A stretch of 64,000 bases of DNA from Holacanthus passer (lineage: Eukaryota > Chordata > Actinopteri > Pomacanthidae), in contig JAFREQ010000015.1 in assembly GCA_025331565.1 (NCBI GenBank), forward strand, positions 3,720,001 to 3,784,000, given 5' to 3'. How positions within the stretch are numbered: position 1 is the stretch's first letter; every line of letters starts with the position of its first letter. The translations under genes and the position numbers were made by a program. The notes beneath the pieces are model-generated. The model was not told the DNA's origin. It worked only from the letters and a program-made list of their open reading frames with translations, and searched no databases. Shown one piece after another: positions 27,901-39,344 of the stretch.

Positions 27901-28990
27901 GTGATATATTCAAAATAGTGAGTGATTATTTGTGGATGGACTAAATGATTAATCAACTAATAACTTCAGATATATTAAAGGCAGACTTTATGCTGAACTA
28001 ATCAACAATGACAAAACGTCACGATGACATGACATATCTGCCATATATATATATATATATTTGCACTATTGACTCAAGGTTTAGGAGAAAAATGCCTATA
28101 TTCACATTGAAGGTGAAAGAGAAACCGGAGACAAATTCCTTGTATGTGTACACATACTTGGCCATATAACCTGATTCTAATTCTAGTTCTGATGATGTGG
28201 CGAAAGCAAAACAGATGATCTCATAACTGGATCAAATCAAATCAGGGCCATGTCAACATTATTCTGTACCTACACTTTACACTCCCTGCTGTACATTTAC
28301 ATACTAATCAGACAACAGTATGACGGTGGTTACAACATAATTAAGTAGACAGTAGACAGAAGTAAGACAAGCAAATACTCAATCAGTAGCTTCCAACTAA
28401 AGATAGTATATTCACTCAGTGTGCGAACATCAAATAGCTTCAGTAGCTCAATAAAATTTCAGCTGACTTATGCTGTATAAAGGTTCAATCTAGACCGGCT
28501 GTACAGAAAATATATGAATGTGTTTACAAACGACGGGGCGCTGATGCAGTGCTGCTCGCAGACCGCTAGTGAAAGCTAATGTTAGCATAAGTTTTAGCTT
28601 CGTACTACACTAGCTGTATTGTCTACTAAAAAGCCAAAGAGCTAAAACGGCTGCAAAAAAAGCCAAACATCAGCAGCGAAGTTAACGTGGTAATCAAGTG
28701 AAGCTATTGACCGCCGACACAACGCTGTGAGAATATAAAGGGGATGCTGATAGCGACTTCTGGCAACATCTAACCAGCTAGCTAGCTAGCTAAGTAACAT
28801 TAGCCATTGCCTAGCATAATACACCGTACATCCAACGGCACGAATAAGGGCGATATATTTTGGACAAGCACTAGCGTCTATCACCATGTCTAACTCGATA
28901 GCTTTTCACAAAATTACATTCTGGAAGCCACACATGAAGATAGAAGATATATTTAGTCAAAGCTGCTACAAACCGACTCGTCGACGCCAT
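21955..28990 (-). CDS. gtf2b: General transcription factor IIB (TFIIB)
   Basis: RNA polymerase II initiation factor that bridges TBP-bound promoter DNA and the polymerase in the nucleus. Minus-strand exons in transcript order: 28990-28974, 27070-26958, 25060-24927, 24501-24355, 23620-23491, 22900-22619, 22088-21955. All have GT..AG borders and sum to 957 nt, giving 318 residues (human 316). The start is MASTSR, split after 17 coding bases. Domains: N-terminal zinc ribbon with a C-x2-H ... C-x2-C pattern (CPNH ... CPEC, about residues 17-39); B-reader/linker region ([23 protein letters not shown]); then two cyclin folds ([20 protein letters not shown] and [14 protein letters not shown]), ending [10 protein letters not shown]. 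Two extra residues precede the zinc ribbon relative to human (GDALALPR against LDALPR). Near-identity to the human protein makes the call secure. Confidence 0.97.
22901..24354 (-). other. gtf2b: gtf2b introns around the 23491-23620 exon
   Basis: Apart from the 130-base exon at 23491-23620, these two introns (22901-23490 and 23621-24354) show no supportable feature. Confidence 0.7.
24661..24708 (+). repeat. Dispersed repeat tail, copy 2
   Basis: ATAAGACAAA, CCTTTATTCGTCCCACAGTG and GGGAAATTCACAGTGCTGC, inside a gtf2b intron (24502-24926). It is related to 15371-15406 and 62689-62733. Confidence 0.65.
25061..26957 (-). other. gtf2b: gtf2b intron 2
   Basis: A 1.9-kb intron containing the near-perfect hairpin at 25379-25433 and otherwise AT-rich sequence. 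No coding signal seen. Confidence 0.75.
25379..25433. repeat. Near-perfect 26-bp inverted repeat with 3-base loop
   Basis: Left arm 25379-25404 and right arm 25408-25433 pair with one mismatch, around the loop AAC. The arms read inwards from GGTATG(G/A)CTGTGTCC to ATGTATATA. Confidence 0.9.
27071..28973 (-). other. gtf2b: gtf2b intron 1
   Basis: A 1.9-kb intron. It holds mirrored GATA/TATC microsatellite tracts (27322-27350), an (AT)n tract (28044-28061) and a (GCTA)n tract (28777-28793). Only microsatellite-type features are supported. Confidence 0.75.
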
Positions 28991-29043
28991 GTCACTCTTC
29001 ACTCTGCCCGTGTTGTCAAAGAAACAATTGATTGCGGCACCTC

Positions 29044-29051
29044 TATTTATA
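29044..29051 (-). promoter_or_regulatory. gtf2b: Candidate TATA box of gtf2b
   Basis: TATAAATA on the minus strand, starting 61 bases upstream of the gtf2b ATG. With usual spacing the start site would fall near 29020, giving a 5'UTR of about 30 bases. No CpG-island-like sequence flanks it. Inferred from sequence only. Confidence 0.4.
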
Positions 29052-29099
29052 ACTTTTTCAGACCGTTGGAGTACGGAGACCCGTTAGGCCCAAACTAGT

Positions 29100-32000
29100 C
29101 CAAATATCGCCCACCGTTTCTCTCGCCCTAGTTTGTTGAAATAGCTAATGTGTATAAAATTATACCACCACAGTTCTGATGTATATGATTATACCGTTGA
29201 TATAACATGTGCTGATGTTAAAATAAATAAATAAATATTATATTATATGCATGAGTTGTTTTCTATGCGTTGTGCCTTCAAATCCTGGGCAACACCCAAG
29301 ACTCCCAACGACCATCAGTTAAAGAAACAGTACAATGCCAATTTACATACAACACCAGTAAGCTGATATACAATACCCCTCATAAATACACGGCAAATGT
29401 AATAAAATGAACATCCTATAAATCGATAAAGCTTTATTGAATAGTAATTTCTAAGTAATTTTCTTGGAAGGTTCCTGGAAAGAACCCACTCTAATGCTAA
29501 TTAAAGGAAAATGTAAAACATAAATGTAAACGTAAAAGAAGCATTTAAACCCAACTGAAGAGTCATTCATTATTCATTTATTATTTGAAACCTAACTCTA
29601 AATATGTTTTGAAGCGAATATTTGCCTGTAGACATATTTAACATTTTTTCATACTGAATGAAACTGTCTGGATCACTCCAGCAATTAAATAGAATTAATT
29701 AATAGGAGGTGAACCAACAAACAACAAATAACATTGTTATTTCCAGGTGACTTCCTGCAAAACAAAGTGTTAATCACCACTTAACCAGGCTGGGTGATAA
29801 AGCTATAAAATTAAAACCTACCTATGTACAAATGTTATATTTCGACAGAATGTGAGATTAAAACAAAGATAAAAACAAAATAAATGCTTTCAGTTTTATG
29901 ACAAAGTACTATAAATGGACAATCAAAACTTTTGTGCAACTACTAATCTCTAAACTGTACTGATTTATCCTAAGATAAAGCCTACTGATAAAGAAAAGGC
30001 CTGTGATATTGCTGTCTTGTCTGACTGTGCCAGCCTGTGTCTTTGACTCTGTACCAATCTGTGACTGCTCCTCCACAGCACACTCAGCCCCCTGAAGGAA
30101 CCCACACAGTGCCACAATGAGTCTTTGACTTGGTCAGGGTTTGTAGTAACAGAATAACAAATCTGTCGACAAACAAACTATCTGTGAAATTTCTATTATA
30201 CCAACATAAATTATTATGTATTTGTTATGTAATTAAATTATTTTTAGAACAGAACGCCTTTGGAAACTGATGTTAACTGTGAATAATATTAATGCATTGT
30301 CATTACCTCAAAAGTGAAAGTCAAGACTGTCAGTGTGCATAAAGACAACAGCAGGTGGAGCTAAATAAAATAGTGTGTCAAGTTGCCCTGGTTCAGCAGT
30401 GATCCTCATTGTTCCAGGATGATAATTCCAGTGATTAGTTTTCATGGACAGATCATTCGGCACTGATCTCCCGCTCAGTGGTCAAACATATTTCAAATTC
30501 TTGCCCTTGAGATTATATAAAATGACACCCTACCAAAGAGTGCAGTCTCATTTTGCTGAGTATGCATCATCTGGTCTGAGTAATCCAATCTGACATCTGG
30601 CAGGTGTTGGCAGCTCGTAGTCATGCGGATGTCTGATTCAGACCTGGTGAAAAACTGCCCATATGTGGCCATTTCATCAGCACTGTGAATGATAAGCAAC
30701 ACCACAATATGAGGAAAATGTTTTTCAATTCATATTCAAATTTTTTACTCCACTGTTGCAACTGATTCTTGTCTCAAAAATGTCCTTGAGAAGCATGATG
30801 TATCCTTAGTGCTGAGACCAGCATGCTGGTATCAGAGCAGAAGAAAAAGTGGCATGTGTTCTCAGTCTCTTTGTTTACACACATGCAAAGACGCACATGC
30901 CTCAGGGACTGTTTATTCATGACTTTCCAACTGCAAATATTATATCATAACACATCATCATCCATTACTCTTACTGTATGTTAACTGATAACAAAGGATC
31001 AACACATGAGCAAACAGCCTGTGAGCAGATGCCTGAAGAAGTGTATGTAATTTGACACACACTCTTTCTTGTCTAACAATACCTGGGAAACCTTCATTGA
31101 CTACATTCATTCCCAAACCCCTAACCCTCCCCACTACACCTCCAACGTTTAACCCAACCTAATCCTGAATTTCCTACCCCACTGTTTGTGTGCTTGTTGT
31201 GCTTACAGGACATTGATTACTATAGAAACAGGTTTGTTTGGGTTTGATGTTGCCTTGTGGCTTTGGCCAAAATTTCAATGACTATTTATTTTTTGCTGCT
31301 TCCTCACAGAGACCTCACGTGTGCATATCTGATGTGCATTTAAATCACATCTAGCATTTGTGTGTGTAATCCTACCCAGTGTATTCTTTACAAATCAGAG
31401 AGGGAGGTCCGTCGTTGAATAATTTATATCTCATTGAGACAATTCTCAACACATACCTAACTGGTTGCTAAGGGCCCTCAGCTGCTGGTCCCATCACCCC
31501 CACAGACAGGAAACCCCGTACTGTCCCACCACTGCTCCCACTGCCACCCAGTGTGACAACAAACCAAACCATTACAACATATTTATACCTAGTTCCTTCC
31601 ACTCACCAAACCAACCACATGCCATGCCGCTGTCAGATAAACATCTGTAAGGTTGCAATAAGTACAGTGTCAATGTCATTTGCACTATAGCTCAGGTTAA
31701 GGTCATTGTCAGAAGTCATGTTAGTATTTATTAGTATTTATATTCTATAAAATATTTAATTACAAATGTCTTATCAAAAGGTTGAGACTTGGACTCTTGC
31801 ACTAATCCACAACTTTTCTCATTCACTTTGTCCACCCTGTCTTTGTTTGGGATTCTTCCATGATAAACCCAGCTATTACAAGACTGCCCCACTCACCTCT
31901 GAGCAAATATTTGACCCTATTGCAACAACAGCAAATCTAATAGAACTGATGCCTTTCCCTGGTTTCCTTAAAGAACACAAATAAGATTATCAGTCTGCAT

Positions 32001-33055
32001 GTGGTTGTGCCACAGGGTCACGCACCACCTCACTACCTCTTGTAAACTGGCAGACTATCACACCACAGTCCCTGCTTTTTTCTTTTTTTTCTCCTTTTTT
32101 TCCCTTCCCCTCAAAGTACAAGGGTAGCGTGAGCGAGAACAGGCAGCCAGCAGTCAGCAGCCCAGGACCGGTTGAAACCTGTATGGGTTGCAACTGAGGA
32201 GACACTTCCTCCACCGGGTGCATCATCAGCCAAATCCAGAAAGAGCTGGAAATGATGCACGAGTTCAGCACCCAGGGTCCTATTGACTGTTGAGTTTGTC
32301 AATATCAATAATAGATAGATAGATAAATAGATAGATAGATAAATAGATAGAATATGTTTTGTACAATATGTAATGTAAATGTGAACAGCAGTTCACAGTT
32401 TAGACAGATAGATAGATAGATGTACTTTTTTTTTAGTCTAACTGTAAGATTGCAGTATGTTAAACACGTACCATATGTACAAAAGGTCCATGTGGGAACT
32501 CTTAATGAGTCAACTGAATTATTTCAGTCAGCAACATGAGGTACTTTGTGGTGTCTGAGACTGAAACAAAGAAGAGGAAGATGGTGAGGCGTTCCAGTCA
32601 TACTGGGAAAACAGTCACTTCAGGTTTTTGTCTCTCATACATCTAATTTGTTCCACTTACTGGATGTTTACTGATCATACTGTAAGCCAGGCACTTAGTT
32701 TGAAAGACATCCTAATTCTTGATAAAACACTTTGTTTGCTACGTTACACACTGTATATAGTAAATGCGACCCCATTTGTGACCCTAGTACATTACACAGT
32801 GATTTGGTCACATAGTTGTGGAAAGCTGTTTTAGTGACAGAAGTCTACTTTCTGCTTTTAATGATTATATAAATCCAACATTTTCACAAATTACCCCCAA
32901 CCACTCTGCTCTTTCCTTTAAATCATTCAAATATAGTTTTCCCTCATTTTATCTTTCCTTGAAGACAATAAGGAGACATCAAGTAAACGCAGGTACAAAA
33001 ATTAAGCGCAGAAGAAAACAGCTTTATTCATAGACTGTACAAAGGATAAATGTGA
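29100..33055. other. Intergenic region between gtf2b and lrrc8d
   Basis: About 4 kb without a gene I can identify. It holds (GATA)n tracts at 32310-32350 and 32403-32421 and a long pyrimidine run at 32070-32112. In human this gap holds KYAT3, RBMXL1, GBP genes and LRRC8B/C; no aminotransferase, GBP or further LRRC8 reading frame is present. Confidence 0.65.
32310..32421. repeat. Interrupted (GATA)n microsatellite
   Basis: GATA/AATA units at 32310-32350 and again at 32403-32421, separated by unique sequence. Confidence 0.85.
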
Positions 33056-33059
33056 ACTT

Positions 33060-33501
33060 TGAAGCCCGGCAGTTGTCAGTGTCGCTGCCTGCTCCGCTCT
33101 GTCCCACACTCTTTGAACGCAGCATTTGATAAACCAGCAGGCGGCGTCTTGGGGAAGCGGCCGTCACGCTATCCTCCAATCAGAGGCGCCTGTAGCACCC
33201 ACAACAGCCGGCCGTGCGGCTCCATATTGGATCTGGCTCTTCTTAGAAATATGTTGCAGCGGAGCTCCGTGTGCGCAGATTGTGTCCCGCACGGCCCGGC
33301 TGCCGGCTCTGCTCCCCGGGCTCAGGTATGAGGGATGCGGCCGACAAACCGCACAACAAAGAGCTTTGTTTCCGGGAGCAGACTGTCACAGTTTGTACCG
33401 CGGCTGGGAAATTAGGTTAGAGACGCACCTGAGGAGCGGAGCGAGAAGTGGCATGCAGGCTGAGGAAGAAATAATTGGATTGAGATAACGCCACACAGGC
33501 A
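33060..33501 (+). promoter_or_regulatory. lrrc8d: lrrc8d promoter and noncoding first exon
   Basis: A GC- and CpG-rich island in otherwise AT-rich DNA. It contains an NF-Y-type CCAATCAG at 33176-33183 and CCATATTGG near 33221-33229, a YY1-like core. It ends in a strong donor (GTAAGT at 33502-33507). No start codon continues into the coding exon, fitting a 5'UTR exon spliced to the acceptor at 36779-36780. The transcription start was not located. Confidence 0.6.
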
Positions 33502-36500
33502 GTAAGTATATTTTCATTCACTCTGCTTTTAAACGCCCCCTTTAAATAAAAACATCTAATAATCAATAACTTTGTGATTGATGTTGCGTGTCCACGCGGG
33601 GTCGAGGAGATCATGATTCCCTACATGAGACGCTGGTTACCTGGTGTGAATGAACACATGGTGCTTCTCAATTTCACATGTTTTCAACGAGTCGACTGAC
33701 CCGGTACAGATCACTGCGCCAGAAGTCCTGAACGTGAGGGGGAAAAAGTCAGCATCCGACCAGAGAAGTGTCTCATTTCCTCTTGTGGTAGAACAAGTGT
33801 GCTTACTTACAAAAATGCATAGTGTCTTTTCCTCATGACCAGACTGCGACCTATTTCCTTCTGTCTGGAGCCCATGTCTGACCCTCAGATCTGGCTTTAA
33901 ATTAGTTAACACAAAATTGTCTGGCAGCTTTCTTTAAACTCATTTATGTTAACTGACTTATGTGTCACAGTGGTTATTATCACATGGTGAGGTCTGCTTT
34001 TATGTCTGTCTGAACAGGGCAGCATGTTCTCCCACAGCCAGGCTGGTGTCAGAGACAGGGGACTGTTCAAAGCCCTGCCCCTGCTGCCAGGGCCCGCCTG
34101 AGGCGCAGGGCCCCACCCTGAAAACCAGGGGCCCCCCACGCACAAAGATTTTTTTCGAGTTTTTTTTTCCCCATTGCCTACTTAGACGTGTTTCTTCCGT
34201 CATGTGTGAAGAAACCGTGGGAGGGTTGGTAATTATAAACCACTGTGGATCCCCTATCAACTTTGTCACTGTTGCAGAACGTAAACATCACTTAGACGGC
34301 TGCATCTCATATGTTGCCAAGATATAGTTTAAACATAGCTACAATTTATGAGCCTTAGTTTTTAATTTGCTTTGACATATTTATATGCATCATATAAATC
34401 ATGGAAGAACAATAAAGAAATTGGAGATGTGACCGGAGGGTTACAGTGGGGAAGCCGGGGGGGAACAAGTAGAACTCCAGCGATGAGGAGGAGCAATACA
34501 TTCAACACCGCATACCAGTCCAGACTAAATCAAGTTCAGCTCACTGGTTTCAGAGCAGACATGTTCGCTTGTCACAGCAGGAAAAGCACAGGTGTTAGAC
34601 ATAACATTAACAATGACTATGTTCTATTCAAGTGTCCCAGTGAGACAGCATGCACAATACCAGGACCCTGAAACTGGAGCAGCCAAATGGAATTCTGCCA
34701 TTGTTAATTTAATTACGCACGCCCATGATCATGTAAAGAAAAAAGCTCATCATTGGATGTTATAGCACTATGAGAAAATAGTAACAACATCAGCTATGCA
34801 GCAACTACCAATGGTTTCATTATGTAGCTGTAGACATAACTTTTCAAGTTTCTCAAATCAAGAAGGTAACCTGGTATAACCTCAGACTAGTACTATAGCT
34901 TGACAGATACTTTATTAGGCTTATGCCAATATTTGAGAATTTAAAAATATGACAGATTTTAAATAAATGCTTAACATAAACATTTTTTATAAGGATCTGG
35001 TAAATTTGGTTATTAAGAGTTGTGACCAAAAAAGTCACTGAGCATGGCAATTCACAGTTGAACAATAAAGTTTTATTTATTTATTTTTGTATTGTAATTT
35101 CTTACATATACGCTGATACCAAATAGCTGCAATAAACTTACATCATTTGATAATATTGCTGATAATATTTTACCAGTCAGGCTGTAGTGAAGACCGACCG
35201 AAATAGAAAAAACACGTGCCACACTACTACTTTGGCAAAGAATGTGCACAGTCAACCAATAGCAAAGCTGCTTTGTTGATTTCTGAAGGGACTGTGAAAT
35301 CCAAAATGGGAAAAAAAAAATGTTTTCTTTAATTCTAGCTTTGCAGGATAAAAAGGACTCTGACATGGTCGTCCATGCTTGAGTCATTGATGATTATGGT
35401 GCAGTAGCTCTGTGCTCACACATATTTCTTTGCTTGTTTGGAGGCTGATGGATTTAGTGGTGAACTGGAACTTTTTAGTCACAGTTGGGTTTTTTTTTAG
35501 CTTAGAAAGGGTCAAGATATCGTGGCTGACATACAGACAACCTATTAGACATTCGATCTCAATCTGCTACTGCTGGCTTTAGGAGATAACGCCACTGAGT
35601 GTCAACAACTGTTATCACTTGTCATAACATGTAAGCCTGTCACCCTCATACTAGAGGCCAGTTTCTGCATATTGGGACAAAATGTGTAACAAGAACATAT
35701 TACGTAAAATTGGCATTTCTGCTTTAAAGTGTTCCATACAGGATGTCCTCTGCCTCTGTGTACAGCATGAAATATTTAAAATGCGTCACAGAACTATTGC
35801 TTTTCAGTTCAGCTCCCAGGGCTTAAGGAAGCAACAAATTATCAAGATGGACAGATAATCATCACTTATTTATTCACAGAAACACATACATCTTTTTCAA
35901 AATAGTTCTTTCAGTTGTGTGTGTTTGCATGAGAAGAAGGAAACAGATGAAGGATGACACAAGCGTTCCACGCGATATGAAAGTGCCACAACTGCTAAAT
36001 AAAAGACCCCAGTACATCATTAAATGAAACACGTGTGTGCCAAACGTCTTAGTGAGTCAGAACAGTTGGTAGACGTACATCAAAGGACTCTGCGCTGTTC
36101 CAGTAACAGCGTGCTGTAATAAGTCTGGATTTAGCACAATTTTGGCTCCGTGCTCAAACATAATTAAAACATTACTGAATTCAACTAGACTGAGAAGTGA
36201 GAGGAAGTGAGGGTTGAATTTATCACTCCAGGATAAAGTGATGGAGCACTCTAACACTCAGCAGCGCCTTCACGGTTACACATTCACACCTCGCACAACC
36301 GGGGGTTTAATGTGTTACTCCAGCAGCTGTAGCTGGGAAGTACGGTGTAGCTCACTACTTTTGGCAATCTGCTTTGGATTTGACCCAAAAAGTTTTAACT
36401 TCCTGGTGTAGGTTTGTGCTCTAGAAACTTATGGGGAATGTTATTTTCGAACTTTTTTTTTTCTTTCCTGAAATATTACTCAAGATGAAACCAGTCCTAG

Positions 36501-36780
36501 TCAAGCAGTCATAAAGTAGCAGAATGTTTATGTCCAGACTTTGGTCATTTAAACAGAGGAGTTTGTTCTAGAACATGTCAGAAAACCGTGAAAAATGTCC
36601 ATCACAGGTTTTGAAGCTGTCATGTTTCATCACACAAAGATATTAAGTCTGCAATATTATAAAGCAGAGAAAAGCAACAACTCCTCACACTGATGAAACT
36701 GGGTTTGGAATTTTTGCATAAAAAAATTATTTTTCAATACTTACTGATTAACTCTAAAACTGACTCTCCATTTGTTACAG
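33502..36780 (+). other. lrrc8d: lrrc8d 5'UTR intron
   Basis: A 3.3-kb intron. It includes a short GC-rich patch with repeated GGGCCC motifs (about 34060-34140), which looks like a fragment of a mobile element I cannot assign. The rest is AT-rich, with no exon recognised. Confidence 0.6.
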
Positions 36781-36782
36781 TG

Positions 36783-39344
36783 ATGTTCACACTCACTGAG
36801 GTTGCTTCCTTGAACGACATCCAGCCGACGTATCGCATCCTGAAGCCATGGTGGGATGTCTTCATGGACTACCTGGGCCTGGTCATGCTCATGCTGGCCA
36901 TATTTGCCATGACCATGCAGATCACCAAGGACCAGGTGGCTTGTCTTCCGTGTCTGGAAGAGCCAGAGGAGGCCTCAGGAGCCAAACCTAACTCGTTCTC
37001 GCAGCAGACCACACAGGCAGCAGCTTCATCAGCAGCACCCGGGGCCCCTGTGGTAACCTCCATCCCCCTAGTCACTAAGGACTTACCGGACGAAGTTGTC
37101 CACGAGATCCACGTTACGCACCAACACACTTCTGTGGTGGCAGAAAAATATGTCAATCAACCTCAACCAACAGGGGTCAGGACCAACCTGGACTATCAAC
37201 AATATATCTTCATCAACCAAATATGCTACCATGTTGCCTTGCCCTGGTATTCCAAGTACTTCCCATACCTCACGCTCATCCACACCCTTGTTCTCATGGT
37301 TAGTAGCAATTTCTGGTTCAAATATCCCAAAACGAGCTCAAAGATTGAGCATTTTGTTTCTATTCTGGGTAGATGTTTTGAGTCTCCGTGGACTACAAAG
37401 GCTTTGTCTGAAACAGCTTGTGAGGACTCAGAGGAGAACAAACAGAGGTTGACTGGCACCTCTTCAGCACCAAAGCAGGTATCTTTAGAGGGGAAAGAAG
37501 ATGGCACAAATGTCAACTCATCCACACCCATGCTCGGGGTGAAGTTCTCTGCAGACAAGCCCATCGCAGAGGCCCCAAGCAGTATGACAATCCTGGACAA
37601 AAAAGACGGGGAGCAGGCCAAAGCCCTCTTTGAGAAAGTAAGAAAATTCAGAGCTCACGTGGAGGACAGTGATTTTATTTACAAGCTTTATGTAGCACAG
37701 ACCATTGTCAAAACTGTCAAGTTTATTTTGATTTTGTCCTACACTTCAACCTTTTTGGCAAAAATAAATTTTAAGCATGATTGTGAACCTGATATTAAAC
37801 CGTTAACAGGATATAAGAAGTTCTTCTGTACGCACAACATGGCGTTCATGCTGAACAAGCTACTTATTAGCTACATGGCTTTGATTTTGATTTACGGGAT
37901 GGCATGCTTGTACTCCCTCTTCTGGGTGTTTCGACGGCCCCTGAAAGAGTATTCATTCGAGAAGGTCAGAGAAGAGAGCAGCTTCAGTGACATTCCTGAT
38001 GTCAAAAATGACTTTGCATTCCTCTTGCACATGGTTGACCAATATGACCAACTCTACTCCAAACGCTTTGGCGTCTTCTTGTCCGAGGTCAGTGAAAACA
38101 AGCTGAGGGAGATCAGCCTGAATCACGAGTGGACCTTTGAAAAACTAAGGCAGCTGGTGACCCGTAATGCACAGGACCAGCAGGAGCTGCACCTTTTCAT
38201 GCTCTCTGGTCTCCCAAATGCAGTGTTTGACCTCACGGACTTGGAAGTGCTGAAACTGGAGCTGATTCCCGAGGTCAGGTTCTCAGCAAAGGTCTCCCAA
38301 ATGACCAGCCTGCAGGAGCTGCATCTCTGCCACTGTCCGGCCAAAGTAGAGCAGACAGGCTTTGCTTTCCTCCGGGACCATCTTCGTTGCCTTCATGTCA
38401 AGTTCACTGATGTTGCTGAGATCCCAGCATGGGTGTATTTGCTGAGGAGTTTGAGGGAGCTTAACCTAATCGGCAACTTGAGCTCAGAAAATAACAAAAT
38501 GATCGGTCTAGAGTCCATGCGAGATTTGCGGCATTTAAAGACACTATGCTTGAAGAGCAACCTCACAAAAATTCCCACAAACATCACAGAGCTGTCACCA
38601 CATCTGATTAAGTTAGTGGTGCACAATGATGGTACAAAACTGCTGGTACTAAATAGTCTGAAAAAAATGATAAATCTCATTGAACTGGAGCTGCACAGTT
38701 GCGAACTGGAAAGGATTCCCCACGCTATTTTCAGCTTGACCAACTTACAGGAACTTGACCTGAAATCTAACAACATCCGAACCATAGAGGAGATCATCAG
38801 CTTCCAGCACCTCAAGAGGCTGACGTGTCTTAAACTGTGGCACAACAAAATCATCACCATCCCTTCCTCCATCGGCCAGGTCAAGTCTCTGGAGTCTCTC
38901 CACCTCTCTCACAATAAACTCGAGTCCCTGCCTCCAGCCTTGTTCACTCTACCTAAACTGCGGCATTTGGACGTGGGCCACAACTCCATTGCAGTGCTCC
39001 CTCCAGATGTGGGTCTGCTCCACAACCTCCAGCACTTGGCCATCAACTCCAACAAACTGGAGGTGCTGCCCAAGCCTCTGTTCAGATGCACCAAGCTCAA
39101 GGTGCTGTGTCTGGGCAACAATGCGCTCACCATGCTGCCAGAGACTCTGGGTCAACTGGTCCAGCTCACTCAACTGGAGCTGAAAGGAAACTGCTTGGAC
39201 AGACTGCCTGTCCAGCTAGGAAGCTGCCGCATGCTGCGCAAAAATGGCCTGGTTGTGGAGGACCACCTCTTCGATGCACTGCCTGTAGAAGTTAAGGAGA
39301 GTATCAGCCAAGAGACCAACGCACCCTTTACGAGTGGCTTGTAG
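36783..39344 (+). CDS. lrrc8d: Volume-regulated anion channel subunit LRRC8D
   Basis: Subunit of the hexameric plasma-membrane volume-regulated anion channel; LRRC8D-containing channels pass organic osmolytes and some drugs. The frame is open from 36693, but the true start is the ATG at 36783 (MFTLTEVASLNDIQP): the acceptor TTGTTACAG ends at 36780 and upstream residues match no LRRC8. The product is 853 residues (human 858). Features: N-terminal helix and TM1 about residues 23-47; first extracellular loop with the divergent segment typical of LRRC8D; TM2 about 155-180; intracellular loop with CFESPWTTKALSETACEDSE; TM3 about 307-330; TM4 about 359-383; then LRRs to near the C-terminus (LKSNNIRTIEEI, LWHNKIITIP, LSHNKLESLP). 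The single coding exon is usual for the family. Residue 138 is Tyr where human has Phe143. Confidence 0.96.
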   Translation: MFTLTEVASLNDIQPTYRILKPWWDVFMDYLGLVMLMLAIFAMTMQITKDQVACLPCLEEPEEASGAKPNSFSQQTTQAAASSAAPGAPVVTSIPLVTKDLPDEVVHEIHVTHQHTSVVAEKYVNQPQPTGVRTNLDYQQYIFINQICYHVALPWYSKYFPYLTLIHTLVLMVSSNFWFKYPKTSSKIEHFVSILGRCFESPWTTKALSETACEDSEENKQRLTGTSSAPKQVSLEGKEDGTNVNSSTPMLGVKFSADKPIAEAPSSMTILDKKDGEQAKALFEKVRKFRAHVEDSDFIYKLYVAQTIVKTVKFILILSYTSTFLAKINFKHDCEPDIKPLTGYKKFFCTHNMAFMLNKLLISYMALILIYGMACLYSLFWVFRRPLKEYSFEKVREESSFSDIPDVKNDFAFLLHMVDQYDQLYSKRFGVFLSEVSENKLREISLNHEWTFEKLRQLVTRNAQDQQELHLFMLSGLPNAVFDLTDLEVLKLELIPEVRFSAKVSQMTSLQELHLCHCPAKVEQTGFAFLRDHLRCLHVKFTDVAEIPAWVYLLRSLRELNLIGNLSSENNKMIGLESMRDLRHLKTLCLKSNLTKIPTNITELSPHLIKLVVHNDGTKLLVLNSLKKMINLIELELHSCELERIPHAIFSLTNLQELDLKSNNIRTIEEIISFQHLKRLTCLKLWHNKIITIPSSIGQVKSLESLHLSHNKLESLPPALFTLPKLRHLDVGHNSIAVLPPDVGLLHNLQHLAINSNKLEVLPKPLFRCTKLKVLCLGNNALTMLPETLGQLVQLTQLELKGNCLDRLPVQLGSCRMLRKNGLVVEDHLFDALPVEVKESISQETNAPFTSGL

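Noticed and set aside
30534..30682. Minus-strand exon-like segment with acceptor and donor motifs, and a second near 30091
   Set aside because: The two cannot be joined in frame (the junction gives an immediate stop), and neither peptide resembles a known family.
33059..33488. Overlapping open frames in the GC-rich block upstream of lrrc8d
   Set aside because: GC-rich DNA gives long chance frames; position and the GTAAGT donor indicate a noncoding first exon and promoter.
36693..36782. In-frame 30-codon extension upstream of the lrrc8d start
   Set aside because: It precedes a clear splice acceptor at 36779-36780, includes the acceptor's pyrimidine-rich region, and matches no LRRC8 N-terminus; MFTLTEVASLNDIQP is the family start.
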